Part shown: positions 12,901 to 21,749 of the stretch, piece by piece | How the letters are laid out: each line of letters opens with the position of its first letter | Position numbering within the stretch: the stretch's first letter is position 1 | DNA from: Rhizaria sp. SCN 62-66 | Lineage: Eukaryota > Rhizaria, unplaced | NCBI GenBank assembly: GCA_001724265.1 | Contig: MEDY01000040.1 | Span: 1 to 64,000 of the forward strand | Direction of reading: 5' to 3' | Length of the DNA stretch: 64,000 bases | The notes under the pieces: generated by a model | Told to the model about the DNA's origin: nothing | What the model saw: the letters and a program-made list of their open reading frames with translations, nothing else | Database searches by the model: none | Translations under genes and position numbers: made by a program

Positions 12901-13896
12901 AGCGCTGGTTCAGTGACGGTGTTGGCGCCCGGCGCGGTGGAAAAGGCGATGCACGACGCGTTCGTTGCGGTCGACGCGCAAGTGTGCAAACTCAGCGAGC
13001 TCTCGGCCTCTGGCTCCACAGCGCAGGTCGCGTTCATCGAGTGCGTCCCTGCGCACAACAACGGGAGTAGTTGCGGCGTGGCGGGGCTGTCGCACCGGCT
13101 GCTGCATGTGGCCAATGTCGGTGACGCGCAGGCCGTGCTTGCAGTCGCGAATGCGCCCAATAACAACGCCAGCGGGAGCAACAGCGGCAGCCATAGCCGC
13201 TCCGACAGCAACAGCTTCAAGGATAACAAGGATGCCAAGGAGAACAAGGACTCCCCCGTTGCCTCCACCAACGACACAGCTGCGCCTGCTGTCACTGCCG
13301 CTGCGACGACTGCGCCTGCCGCGCCCGCTGTGAGCCCCAATGTGGCTGCCGCGGCCGCTATGGACGACGACCCGTACTACTACGCCTCCGCAGCCGCCGC
13401 CGTCCACGGCTCCGCCGCTATCTCTAATAGCACCGTCGCCGGCGGCAGCGGCAGCGGCAACGGTAACGGCGGTGACAGCCACGCGCGCACGCAGCCCGCG
13501 TCTGCGGCGTACAGTGCGATCGATCTGACCGTGAACCACACCGGCCGTAACGTCAGTGAAGTCACGCGTGTGACCAAGGCGGGCGGGTTCTTCGCCAACG
13601 GTATGCGTGTGTGCGGCGGTCTGGCCGTCACGCGCGCGTTCGGCGACGTCTCGTTCAAGCGGTCGGGCGTTATCGCGGTGCCGCATCAGCAGACTCTGCG
13701 GCTGACCCCGCGGCACAAGTTCCTCATCGTCGCCTGTGACGGCGTGTGGGATGTCATGTCCTCGACCGAGGCTGTGGGGCTCGTCTGGGGCATGCGCGAC
13801 GCGACGGCGATGGCTGAGAGGATCATTGCAGAGGCCATGCGAAGGAATACGCTTGATAACATTAGCGTTGTCGTTGTTCGCCTCCACGAATATTGA
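6928..13896 (+). CDS. Giant PP2C-type protein phosphatase with disordered N-terminus
   Basis: Uninterrupted frame of 2322 residues from ATG 6928 to TGA. Residues 1 to about 1820 are Ser/Ala/Asn/Gln/Gly low-complexity sequence with many Asn and Gln runs. The PP2C (PPM) domain fills the C-terminus. It contains REQMEDR (about 1835), YFAVYDGHGG (about 1940, metal-binding Asp and Gly), ASGSTA, LLHVANVGDAQAVL, GGLAVTRAFGD (about 2230), VACDGVWDVM (about 2268) and DNISVVVV (about 2310). The metal-ligand Asp residues are present, so an active Mg/Mn-dependent Ser/Thr phosphatase is likely. Two insertions split the domain: about 90 residues between REQMEDR and YDGHGG, and about 120 residues near 2075-2195. 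The usual GDSRAV is GDAQAV and the usual DH is NH (TVNH). No signal peptide is seen, so it is presumably cytosolic or nuclear. Confidence 0.92.
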   Translation: MSSSLISSTSSSASPVLLAGPRLPPTASSTAARNAPQPTTSSSSSNASASAAPASLLAESLSLSLSTTSSASPAPAPVPATTNAAAAVAAAPSANAAAGAGGGGLTSPRVRRASVRQPDTNTTATSHSNGSGNSNGSGGGIASAYTTPAPAPVTATGGANTAAAGESHPSPQSQFATPTPPGIPSPASLSVSAISAAQQQQGGQQFGSASFSHPGSSAGNNALVKAHSGAANSNPGTGAHSSGPGIAGAGSGGGGLFATFSPTAPTTSKVNAGTMRNHPVHSANSSSSSSSSAATGAGAGSNAHANALSPQPSPPSLTAQPQSQSQSQASPNASTTSAHSANAHASANANSAAGDRTSSGRPMRLVPSLSSPTPAPGVTPAPAATPASAATPASGATGATLAPAPAAAAPAPSAATSTAAAASGSSVPASIATATTGWKRSGAALGPGSGPSAGSGSGSGAAATFGLSTSFTAHGLGSAAAAELAAAAAAVTAAKVTAASATAASATAAANAAKSPPSSSTTTTAADGGGGGAAANSANPTAASVQSGGLVAPRPTSSRKGLIPGAITAAGSNAGSAGSGMGMAQSLPVGSSSVAAARAALGGLVSGGGGGLTSAGTPDSTHSAGAVTGGNGAGAGHVSLLPRPPSSVINSAAHSAHSNTTTASANTSVSANNASASTGTGNGGNGLAGAVTRAYRAPSEPTLPLHQQQQQQQQGTALAVQDLSRAVTQPSNTLSGSNATASSGSGVGGSSHNAASSPVDSLSPSPTVLSQAASGSQAASDSPVASGPDGYAVTVSSSSNNTNNNNNNNAEPTTPRRRNNNNNNNNAGGAGGLLPPSASVSAAAPVTPQSNSTGGHNPLGSGGKPGAGAAVPSTQPPLDKAARARRRALLQQKEQQREQQQQRERAHSGYRNQSLEAAAEVFLYANNGNNGGNSSAHNSMGDLGTDGGHSQPQYPYPHPQQLQPQQQQQYQPQVVNSGNGNGNNGANQGNRTRPVRALSGYNGNNANNANAGANAGTNSGSDQQSAVGTVTRPSGWSAGPSARGNNGNNNNNNNSNNTANNSNSNGQPPRAPQYNGPSSGSQSQQSGPSQGLSQGQAQGQGQGQGGTFASAMALASAARTVRSIRSADFSGRPRPAAAANNNNNNNNNSNNVGASSGAWDESATDSSAFNGNGNGNGNGYNTNNGGGSNNGGVFKPSHGAVGLAARAQRMRSESNAETSAAIATANNVPLLPLPLRDNFSEPSSSIIPTNGTNVNHNNANSNASVPTPSASNANANNNNNGGGNGGCSSVSGSPKSPRRRYVTIANNAANANANSNNNAGAPAGSLLAPPLLPALVRPSGSGNSNANNNGSNAKGGLSDTLVTPLKSNNGGSNGAGLHSARGHSGHNSAYNNNNNAGGGGKGSAATARSAARRVGSGGPQGPHNNAPGALARGMSSPPERVAHEYAAAQASARLMAQRHSAIELGNGPMRGSPFHNQHNQFAPLANYRDNNNNQYGGQPGGQQQQQVQVGDPDWALTRSASSVAALIAEAAGDSADYNSNTPTHQAGNAAGGGNGGHMRRPSGGNSSAVYSAAGVNANNANGGVYYPSSRGGGGGHGSARARQPSAHGHGGNAGASRAGVGSARGRNAGASRGLTSGGSNGSNNNNGGGRQRLGSVHGPSGGAAAASYAPGSNNNNNSMLSGDGAAVSWADLNNNGDAASMFGGGGGGGDQQDEWDGSVYLRERASRIRARANMQQYQQQAQQHQQQQQQQQHGQHNGDTPLEELSLDEIPLVAASSFSGALLANRAPPGHHNSNSSGGGSVNGSGNGNGRSSPPIPDAVILECGSAEEHNPLRREQMEDRIVVKPGLGGGRAAAAAAAPGLAAASSVSVAAVARSGGGGGGGGQSAAGGPRGSVMGSPNRRKEAKESEDNNNNNNAVAGAGAGGVPGPGGSVPAWRRLGGYFAVYDGHGGVSTAEFLSHSLHKELLARLARAPTVTIAPDSAASNAGASVSAGSVTVLAPGAVEKAMHDAFVAVDAQVCKLSELSASGSTAQVAFIECVPAHNNGSSCGVAGLSHRLLHVANVGDAQAVLAVANAPNNNASGSNSGSHSRSDSNSFKDNKDAKENKDSPVASTNDTAAPAVTAAATTAPAAPAVSPNVAAAAAMDDDPYYYASAAAAVHGSAAISNSTVAGGSGSGNGNGGDSHARTQPASAAYSAIDLTVNHTGRNVSEVTRVTKAGGFFANGMRVCGGLAVTRAFGDVSFKRSGVIAVPHQQTLRLTPRHKFLIVACDGVWDVMSSTEAVGLVWGMRDATAMAERIIAEAMRRNTLDNISVVVVRLHEY

Positions 13897-14436
13897 TCGT
13901 CTCAGCGAAGCGCGAAGCGAAGCGTTCTAGTGTGAGCGAAGAGCGGTCATTTAATGTTGTTGAGGTTTGAGGTTTATTTTTTTGTTTGACGTTAAGTCAG
14001 GTATTTTTTACAATAGTTTTGTTTATTAGATAGTGATGCGTTGATCTCTCCAAAGTATCATGCACATTTTCCTCCCCCCTTTTTTACATCATAGAAAACA
14101 ATACAACTTTCCAAATTCCTTTACAATTCTTCTTTCATCGCAGCTTTTGTTTTTGTAAAGAATAGTGTGTATTATTTTGTTCATAACAGTACAAGAACTG
14201 GAGATAACCGTGCCCATAGCAAGAATTTAAACACAGGGATTATACACACGATTATCGTTGTTCGTCGTCAAGAACTCGATGAGGATACACACCACTAAGA
14301 AGAAGTATTATAACTACCACCTATATGCCAACATCACAGAGCCTCCTATTCACTTCAGCAACTATAGTCATGTTCTTTTTGTAGTCCAAACATCTACAAA
14401 CCACAACACGATCATTACCGCACAACAACGTCAAAC
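13897..14436. other. Convergent spacer, PP2C 3' / Arg-Pro protein 3'
   Basis: AT-rich 540-nt region holding the 3' flanks of two convergent genes. A short GCGAAGCGAAGCG repetition follows the PP2C stop at about 13908-13924. No gene is supported. Confidence 0.5.
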
Positions 14437-16185
14437 TTAGTTGAGGCGCTTGGCAATGGCCTCCTTGAGAGCGGCCGCCTGCTTGTGGGCGATCTGGTCA
14501 TCCTCGAGGAAGGTAAGGACCTCACCGTGGAACTTGTACGACTCCTTGTTGGTATCGGAGGCGGACTTGAGCACGGGCAGGTAGACGGGCTTCTGCGCAG
14601 TGGCGTGGTACTTATACAGCTTGTGCTGGGAGACGGCATCAGCGGGGATCCACTGAGTGATCTTCTCCTTGCTGCCCTTGCTGCCATCATCGACACCAGC
14701 GGCAGTCATGTAGTTGCGCACAGCACCCTCAGTCTCAGTCTTGATGACGTCCTTGATCTTGTCCGAAGTCAGCGCAGCCTTCATGGCCGTGATCTTGGTC
14801 TTGAGCTTGTTGAGCGACTCGGTGGCGCGGGAGACACGCTGCATGGCGTTGTTGAGGCTCGTCTGCGCAGCAGAGTCGGCAGGCGCAACGGCCTGCGCGG
14901 CCTTGGTGGCGGAACTCTTGAACTGCTGCGAGAACTGCTTCTTGATCGCCTTGCGGGCGGCCTCGGGCAGGTTCTTGGGGATGTTCTGCATCGCCTTATT
15001 GGCCTCAGCGGCCGCGCGCTGGCGGCGCTCCGCGGCGAGACGGGCAGCCTCACGCGCCTTGCGGGCGTTCTCCTCGGCGCGCTTGCGAGCCGCGGCAGCC
15101 TCGCGGGCCTGGCGGATCTTCTGCTGGCGCGCCTGGCGAGTAGACCAGCGGGTCTTGGCGGCGGCAAGCTTGGCCCTTGCGGTGGTCTCGTACGACTTGC
15201 AGTTACAGGGCGTGGAGTTGATCTTGGCGAGGGTCAGCTGGAGCTTGCGGGCGGCCTCCTGGCGCTGCTTGATCAGCGCCCAGTTGATGGGCGGCTGCGG
15301 CGGCGGCGGGGGCGGCGGGGGAGGGCGGTGCACCACGGGGCGGTGGCGACGGCGGCGGTGGCGGCGACCGAAGATGCGGTGGATGACACGAGGAGGAGGA
15401 GGGCGGTGCACCACGGGGCGGTGGCGACGGCGACGACGACGGCGTTCAACAGTGACCTCGTTCTCAGCGTCAACCTCAACGTCGACCTCGGTCTCGGCCT
15501 CAAGCTCGGCATCGAGCTCGACGAGAGAGAGAGGAGACTCGGAGATCTTGGTCTCCATCTCGAGGAAGCGGCTGTTGCGGTGGCGGCCCATGGGACGCGG
15601 GCGGTGAGGGCCACGGCGGCGGCGGATGCGACGCAGGACGCGGCGCAGGCCACCACGGCGGCGGTGACGACGGTGCTTGCGACCCTTGCGGAGGCCCTTG
15701 CGGCGGTGGACCTTGCGACCAGCGCGGCGGGGCGCGCCACGCGCAGGGGGCTTGAGAGCAGGGGTCTTGGCGTACCGCTTGAACATCGGGGCAAGCTTAG
15801 CGTCGACCGAGGAGCGGCACTGCACGCGGCACTGGTTGCGGCGGGCAGTCATGGCAGCCTGGATCGCCGCGGCCGAGTTGACCGGAGGAGGGATCGGGGG
15901 AGCGATCACACGAGGAGGCGGCGGCGCCGGCACGTGACGCGGCGGCGGCGGAGGGCGGTGGACCACGTGACGACGACGACGACGGCGGCGACGCTCCGTG
16001 TTGACGGTCTGGTCAACCTCCTGCTCGGCATCGACCTCGAGGGCAACCATCTCGGAAGTGGTGGCTTCAGCCGACTGTGACACGGCAGCGACAGCGTCCG
16101 AGGTGACCTCGGAAGCTGAGGCGTGGCCGATCACCGCACCCAGAAGGCACATAGCCGCAATGAGAACCAAACGGCTGGCCTTCAT
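14437..16185 (-). CDS. Secreted Arg/Pro/acidic cassette protein (unrecognised family)
   Basis: Single exon, 582 residues, ending TAA. The ATG at 16183-16185 gives a classic signal peptide (MKASRLVLIAAMCLLGAVIG, cleavage near HASA/S). A possible 3' splice site (TCGCCCAG) lies just upstream in the leader. After the signal come repeated cassettes: an acidic stretch, a run of 7-8 Arg, then VVHRPPPP (residues about 74, 257 and 281). The first acidic block is VALEVDAEQEVDQTV and the second is longer and Glu/Asp/Val-rich. A Lys/Arg block rich in RR and HR spans about 150-215. Four Cys form two close pairs (NQCRVQC and PCNCKS). From about 300 on it is Ala/Arg/Lys/Gln-rich and probably helical. There is no KDEL and no second membrane segment. 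No family is recognised. A coat, matrix or secretory-granule polycation, or a proprotein cut at the Arg runs, are inferences. Confidence 0.82.
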   Translation of the reverse strand: MKASRLVLIAAMCLLGAVIGHASASEVTSDAVAAVSQSAEATTSEMVALEVDAEQEVDQTVNTERRRRRRRRHVVHRPPPPPRHVPAPPPPRVIAPPIPPPVNSAAAIQAAMTARRNQCRVQCRSSVDAKLAPMFKRYAKTPALKPPARGAPRRAGRKVHRRKGLRKGRKHRRHRRRGGLRRVLRRIRRRRGPHRPRPMGRHRNSRFLEMETKISESPLSLVELDAELEAETEVDVEVDAENEVTVERRRRRRRHRPVVHRPPPPRVIHRIFGRRHRRRRHRPVVHRPPPPPPPPPQPPINWALIKQRQEAARKLQLTLAKINSTPCNCKSYETTARAKLAAAKTRWSTRQARQQKIRQAREAAAARKRAEENARKAREAARLAAERRQRAAAEANKAMQNIPKNLPEAARKAIKKQFSQQFKSSATKAAQAVAPADSAAQTSLNNAMQRVSRATESLNKLKTKITAMKAALTSDKIKDVIKTETEGAVRNYMTAAGVDDGSKGSKEKITQWIPADAVSQHKLYKYHATAQKPVYLPVLKSASDTNKESYKFHGEVLTFLEDDQIAHKQAAALKEAIAKRLN

Positions 16186-16942
16186 TGCAAGTACCTGGGC
16201 GAGAAAACAAGGGAAGAGCAAAGCAGAGGAGGAGAGGGGAGCAAGGAGGAGCAAGGTCAGAATTGAATCGGGTCACAGGGGCGGAAAGCGGACGACGCAG
16301 CGGCGCTAGATCACAGGAAAGAAATAGAGAAGAGTAAAGTATCGTCTCGAGCAATTGACATGCGCTTGCAGGGTCTGGGACGCGCAGACAGATGGTCAAC
16401 AGGGGAGGCCTGCTTCGAGGAAGCCATTATGCCCCCATCGCCCCACAAAAGGGCGTCGATAGAGCACACTGGGAGCATCACGGGTGCTCTTGAACGAAGG
16501 ACTGATAGATTATGCTTGGACAATTCTTATTTTTATCTCACAGAATCAAATAGCAACGCCATTGCGCCGACATCATGGTTTCAAAGACCACACAAAGGAG
16601 GCCCTCTCGTCTGACCGACCCCACCCAGCCTCGCCTTCTAAGGGGGGCGCCCCTTACAGCCCACAGTCGTTTTTCGTCGGTCTCGAATTTTTCGACCAAG
16701 CTGGCTTCGATTGACTTGGCTTGACTGACTGGCTCCTTTGAAAAGGCGATAGTGGAGTTTTTGTTCGTTGGTTGATTATCTAAAGATTTTGTTCGGATTT
16801 ATTATTGGATACTCTCTGAAATATCCGATCCGTGTGATATCAGGACGCGTTTTACCCCATGTGTATACCTTGCTTCTTCCTCTCACCTTTGCTCTCCTCC
16901 TCCCCTTTGCACTCGACTTTGTTAGGGTGTAACGCGCTCGCC
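16186..16942. other. Divergent promoter region, Arg-Pro protein / phospholipase B-like
   Basis: Spacer of 757 nt between two divergent genes that both encode signal-peptide proteins. TTTTTCGACC is at 16688-16697 with GTCGG at 16676. A C/T-rich tract ending TTTGTTAG at about 16926 looks like a 3' splice acceptor in the leader of the plus-strand gene. An upstream ATG at 16859 is in frame but falls within this pyrimidine-rich, intron-like stretch. Confidence 0.5.
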
Positions 16943-19126
16943 ATGAGGTCCTTTGGTCTCATGTCGCGGCTCGTTTTCGCAGCTCTCGGGCTTGCGTATC
17001 TTTGGGTTGGCCCTGCGGCCGCGCTGGAGATCGCCCCGCAGGGCTCCGGAGCCTCGATGATGCCCGCCACCCCGGGCGCCTTCAAGGTTCCCCCCACGCT
17101 CCCGCCCCCGGAGCCTGTTCTGGTCGCGCCTGCGCCTGCTGCTGCTGCTGCTGATGCTGCTGTTGCTGCTGCTGCTGCTGTGGAGGCGAAGAAGAACAAC
17201 TCGGCGTCTGTTTCCGCTAGCAACGCCACCGTTGTCTCTTCCGCTCCTGTTGTGCCCGCTCACTCTTCCCCCGTCGTCGCTGCCACTGCCGCTGCTCCCG
17301 CCACTGCTGCTGCTCCCGCCGTCGCTTCTGCTGCTCCTGCTGCTGCTGCCAGTCTTGTCGAGGGCCACCCCGTTGTCGCGCCTGTCGCTGCGCCCGTCTC
17401 TGCCGCCGGCATTGTCTCCCCTCCAGCCGCGAGCGCGCCCGTTCACCCTGCGTCGACCGTGGCCCACGTCTTTCACGTGCGCGGCGTCTTCTCCGTCTGC
17501 ACCGAGGGTGTCGCGGGCGTGTGCGCAGGCAAGCCTGTCGCGTCGGCGTCCTACACGGCGACGCACACGACCACGGGATGGGACGAGCTCTCGCTCACCA
17601 CCAACGGCGAGTTCCCCGACACCGAGCAGGCCTACGCCGCTGGTTACCTCGAGGGCGCGCTCTCAGCCACGCGCGTCCGCCGCTTCCTCGACTCGTACGT
17701 GCTGCCGTCGCGCGCCGCCGCAGGTGACCGCGAGAAGACGATGGCGTATCTGCGCAAGCAGGACGCGTTCATGCGCGGGCAAGTCGCGCAGCTCGGCAGC
17801 CGCGAACGCGCGCTGGCCAAGGACCCCCACGCCGTGTACTGGTACACGGTGGGGCTCGTGTTGCAGCAGATTGACGGCATGCGCGCCGGCGTCAACAGCG
17901 CGCTGCCCGCCAACAAGGCGATGTCGGTCGAGGACCTCTGGCTGCTGAACAACGATGGCGATTTGATGGATATCGAGCGGTTCGTCAACCCTGGCCAGCG
18001 CTTTAAGTCCATCAATGATATGTCTGTGCGTGAAGTGACGGATTTTCTCGCACTGAACGGCCGCTGCACCGCGGTTGTGAAGCTCACCGGCGATGATCTC
18101 ATTGTCGGCCACTCGACCTGGGCTGAGTACCGTGAGATGCAGCGTGTGTATAAGCATTACACGCTTAACTACGGTCTCATCAAGGCCAAGAAGACGTCGT
18201 ACTCGTCCTATCCCGGCATGGTCTACTCTTCCGACGACTTTTACGTTCTCGACACCGGTCTCGTTGTGATGGAGACGACGATTAACATCCTCAACGAGGC
18301 GCTGTACAAGAAATGCACTCCCGAGACCTCTGTGCTCACTTACATCCGCGCGACGGTGGCCAACATGCTCGCGACAACGGCCCCGGAATGGGTGCAGATC
18401 TTCTCGCACCACAATTCCGGCACCTACAACAACCAGTGGATGATTGTCGACTACAACAAGTTCACTCCCGCCGCCGCCGCCACCAAGGGCGCCAACGCTA
18501 CTGGCACCGGTGCGCCTGTGCTTGGCAAGGACATGTTCTGGGTGCTGGAGCAGATCCCGGGCCGCGTCGTCGCCAAGGATATGACCGCAACGCTGCAGCA
18601 GCAGACGTACTGGGGCAGCTACAACCGCCCGTTCTTCGCCGAGATCAACGAAGAGAGCATGTTCAAGCACTTTTCCTCGCAGCACGGTGAGATGTTCTCG
18701 TACAAGTCGTCTTCTCGCGCTAAGATCATGGCGCGCGAGCAGGCCGCGGCGACGTCCGTGGACGCCGTGCAGGCGCTGTTGCGGCACAACGACTACCGCA
18801 ACGATCCCTACTCGCGTGGGTGCCCGTGGCGCGCTCTCGCGGCCCGCTTTGACCTCCCCGGCACGCCGCAATGTGAGAGCACGATGCGCAAGCCGCACGG
18901 CGCGACTGACGCCAAGGTTACGTCGTACAAGTGGCGCGACCAGCAGAAGGCGCTCGCTGTCGCGGGGCCCTCGACGAACGGCGGGAAGCTGCCTGCGTTT
19001 GCCTGGGGACAGGCCGAGGGCCAGTTCGCGGGGCTCCGCGCCCCCGGGATGCCCAACGTGTATGAGTTCCCGTGGATTGCGCAGACGCCCAAGAGCGTCC
19101 CCGTGCCCCCCATGGTCAGCGGCTAA
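16943..19126 (+). CDS. Phospholipase B-like (PLBD) lysosomal/secreted hydrolase
   Basis: Single-exon frame of 727 residues from ATG 16943 to TAA. The N-terminus is a signal peptide (hydrophobic core LVFAALGLAYLWVGPAAA). An Ala/Pro/Val-rich linker runs to about residue 170. The rest matches the phospholipase B-like family of the Ntn-hydrolase superfamily: VFHVRGVFSVC (about 177), NNDGDLMDIE, NGRCTAVVKLTGDDLIVGHS with Cys375 as predicted nucleophile exposed by autocleavage, YSSYPGMVYSSDDFYVLDTG, YNNQWMIVDY, LEQIPGRVV, YWGSYNRPFF and the RNDPYSRGCPW region near the C-terminus. In amoebae and animals these proteins are lysosomal or secreted and act on phospholipids or related amides. An in-frame ATG at 16859 would add 28 residues but spoil the signal peptide; it is less likely. 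Confidence 0.93.
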   Translation: MRSFGLMSRLVFAALGLAYLWVGPAAALEIAPQGSGASMMPATPGAFKVPPTLPPPEPVLVAPAPAAAAADAAVAAAAAVEAKKNNSASVSASNATVVSSAPVVPAHSSPVVAATAAAPATAAAPAVASAAPAAAASLVEGHPVVAPVAAPVSAAGIVSPPAASAPVHPASTVAHVFHVRGVFSVCTEGVAGVCAGKPVASASYTATHTTTGWDELSLTTNGEFPDTEQAYAAGYLEGALSATRVRRFLDSYVLPSRAAAGDREKTMAYLRKQDAFMRGQVAQLGSRERALAKDPHAVYWYTVGLVLQQIDGMRAGVNSALPANKAMSVEDLWLLNNDGDLMDIERFVNPGQRFKSINDMSVREVTDFLALNGRCTAVVKLTGDDLIVGHSTWAEYREMQRVYKHYTLNYGLIKAKKTSYSSYPGMVYSSDDFYVLDTGLVVMETTINILNEALYKKCTPETSVLTYIRATVANMLATTAPEWVQIFSHHNSGTYNNQWMIVDYNKFTPAAAATKGANATGTGAPVLGKDMFWVLEQIPGRVVAKDMTATLQQQTYWGSYNRPFFAEINEESMFKHFSSQHGEMFSYKSSSRAKIMAREQAAATSVDAVQALLRHNDYRNDPYSRGCPWRALAARFDLPGTPQCESTMRKPHGATDAKVTSYKWRDQQKALAVAGPSTNGGKLPAFAWGQAEGQFAGLRAPGMPNVYEFPWIAQTPKSVPVPPMVSG

Positions 19127-19131
19127 GCAAA

Positions 19132-19158
19132 GAAGTTAGGCCGCGAGAAGTTAAGCCG
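19132..19158 (-). repeat. Two non-coding copies of the CGGCTTAACTTC motif
   Basis: Plus strand reads GAAGTTAGGCCG at 19132-19143 and GAAGTTAAGCCG at 19147-19158. The second is an exact reverse complement of CGGCTTAACTTC, and the first differs at one base. They start 6 nt after the PLBD stop codon, so peptide constraint cannot explain them. Confidence 0.8.
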
Positions 19159-19292
19159 CGCAGAGGCTCGGTTTAGTTGGTGATATGTGGTGGCTGTGAA
19201 GGAGAGGAGCGAGATGCTCGCATCACAGTCACGGATGGTTTTGGTGTGCTGTTTTTTTAGTGATGTTGTGAGTTACAACGTGTAATTCCGAT

Positions 19293-19298
19293 AATAAA
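19293..19298 (+). other. Candidate poly(A) signal of PLBD gene
   Basis: AATAAA lies about 167 nt after the PLBD stop codon, in an AT-rich stretch. Confidence 0.4.
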
Positions 19299-20986
19299 GA
19301 TGAAACCATTTTTAATCAATATCGTTACAATTGTTTACAGTTTGAGTACTCTGTCACAGGTTCGATCAGGTTCGATGCCTTATGCGCAGCTGCATTATCC
19401 TTTTGAGAGTGATTAGGAGTGTTAAGCCACATTACGATGCGCCAGCCGATGTCGCTGTATTCCAGATACAAGTATTTGTATTTTTGATGGTTATTGTTAT
19501 TTCTCGAAACTGCCACTCGTATTTTGTTCGATGTTTTTTGTTCTTGCTGTGTTTTGAGGGCTGGGTAGATTGAAACAAAAAGAGTATTGAGTGTCGAGTG
19601 AAGAACATAACGTGCGATTTGAATTGAAGGGACGGCTGAGGCTGCATAAATATGGGTGGGGCAGACCCAGCTCGCGCCCTCACTCACGAGACAGTGTCAC
19701 CACTGCATGCAGCAAAACACAGCACAGCACGACAATAACGCAAAACAGCATAGCACGTTTGAGGGCGCAGTACAACATAACACGACACAACAACACAGCA
19801 CAGAAGGCTCCTCAGAAGCAAAACGTGCCTTGAGTGAAACAACAGCATGAACATGAACAAACTGCACGAGAGGGCAGTGGTAAAGTTACCGTGACAAAAC
19901 ACGATGTGCATAGCGTGGCGAAACAAGACGAAATGAGCAAGGTTTGTGGTGAATTGAGACTTGGGACTGACGAAAGATAAACGGCAGCACAATAAGTGCT
20001 GCGAATGTCAGTGCGAGTGCGAGAGTTGTGTGGTGTGATGTTACTGTTGGTATTGTGGGTGTGACATGACAGAGCGTGCGCAGTGGTGACGGTGAGAGAG
20101 AAAAAAGAAAGAGAGAAAGAGAAAGAGAAAACGAAATGTGCGCAAACGATTAAGAGACATGGTTTGACGGACAAAGCAAGGTGACTGGCACTAGAGTGCG
20201 ATTATGAAAGGAGGGCGGTTTAGAGAACAATCAACAAGAGCGAGTGCTGGCGCTTGTTGTGTAGGTGAGCGATTGTGAAAAGAGAGCGAAATGTGAGGCC
20301 AATCGAGATAAGATACGAGAACAGAACAGAGAAACGACGTGATAATGATTAGAGATACAAAACAAAAAGAGAGTAGCTTTGGTTGGGTGGTTAGACGTGA
20401 TATGTTTCGCCATGCGTAGCTTCACTAAACGAAACAACCATAACACACTTGCGTCGCGTTTACACTGCAACTGTGACAGTTGAGATGAGCGACTGAAAAA
20501 GCAAAGAAAAGCAAAGAAGATGATGATATCCGAGAAGGTAGCGAAAACTTGACGAGAATACACGCGAGTGAGAACGCACAACTGCAACGACAGAATCAGC
20601 GACAACAGTGATACTACGAGACGACAAAAGAAAATGATGATGCAAAGACACTGATGCTGGGGGCGTGCTTTGTTGGGAAGGAAATTTGAGAAGGCAAAAT
20701 GCGAAATATAGAGTTTTGCAATGATTTAAAATGAAACGAATGTAAGAAACAAACGAAAGAAAGAATATGATTGGATTCGGTGAATGAACAAAATATTGAC
20801 TTGCATGAACAAATATTGCGATAAAGTTGAGACCATTAGTAAGACGTTGCGTTGTGTTTCATGTCGAAACGCAACAATGATACATGGCCGGAGTAAGTTT
20901 ACTCAACAACACCACACACAAAGTACTGAGAATTGAGACTGTGTGTTGTGATGCTTAGACGTAGATTCGAGGTCCTGAGACCGCGT

Positions 20987-21706
20987 TTAGTTGCTCGCCA
21001 CAGCAACAGGCGCAGCATTCGCAGCCGTAGTCGCAGGGGCAGCAGCAGAGGCAGCAGTCGAGGAGCCAGCAGTGGCGGCGGCGGCGGCAGCAGCTGCCGG
21101 AGCAGCAGCAGACTTGGTGTTGTTCTGGGCGTTATTGCTGTTGTTTTGCGGCGGATGCCAGAGTGGACTCACCTGATACGGGTGTGGGTATGGCCGCTGC
21201 CGCTGCTGCTGCTGCTGCTGGTGGTTGTGGCGGGGGTGATGGTACTGCGGCGCATAGTGCGGCTGATAATGCGGCTGAGACTGAGGCTGGTGTTGCTGAA
21301 GGGCGTACGACTGCTGCGGGTGCTGCGGGTGCGGCTGGTAGTGGTGCGGCTGGTACTGCGGCGCATAGTGAGGAGGCGGGGGCTGGTAGCGGTACTGTTG
21401 CGGCTGGTGCGGGGGCGGCATGTGCTGCTGGTACTGCGGGTGCGGGTGCGGGGCGGCGCCGTAATAGTGAGGAGGCGGGGGCGGGCTGCGGGGCGGGTAG
21501 GCCGCGTAGTGCGTCGGAACAGGGTGGCCGTGCACTGCATACTGAGGAGGCGGGGGCTGCTGCTGGTAGTACTGGGGCGCATACTGCTGCTGCTGCTGCT
21601 GCGGAGGCTGAGGCTGCTGGGGCTGAGACTGAGATTGAGAGGGGTACTGAGCCGGGTGAGGAGCAGTGTACTGAGTCGGGGGCTGTGAAGAGTACTGAGG
21701 CTGAGA

Positions 21707-21749
<43 letters not shown>

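Larger units (their letters stand above)
19127..20986. other. Convergent spacer, PLBD 3' / Gln-rich frame 3'
   Basis: Region of 1.86 kb with no supported exon. Just after the PLBD stop are two copies of a 12-bp motif repeated through the window (19132-19143 with one mismatch, 19147-19158 exact, minus orientation). An AATAAA at 19293-19298 can serve as the PLBD poly(A) signal. The stretch 20095-20135 is purine-rich (GAGAAAGA type). CAGCACAG-like words recur at 19710-19810. A tandem CAGGTTCGAT at 19356-19375 resembles a Pol III B box but has no cloverleaf around it. Confidence 0.5.

Noticed and set aside
14485-16080. 531-codon plus-strand open frame opposite the secreted Arg/Pro protein
   Set aside because: The minus strand has a signal peptide and ordered cassettes. 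The plus frame is Leu/Gly/Arg-rich shadow sequence.
16859-16942. Upstream ATG at 16859 as start of the phospholipase B-like protein
   Set aside because: It places 28 residues before a strong signal peptide, and the stretch looks like an intron end (pyrimidine tract then TTAG).
19356-19378. Tandem CAGGTTCGAT resembling a tRNA B box
   Set aside because: No acceptor, D or anticodon stem can be formed around it.
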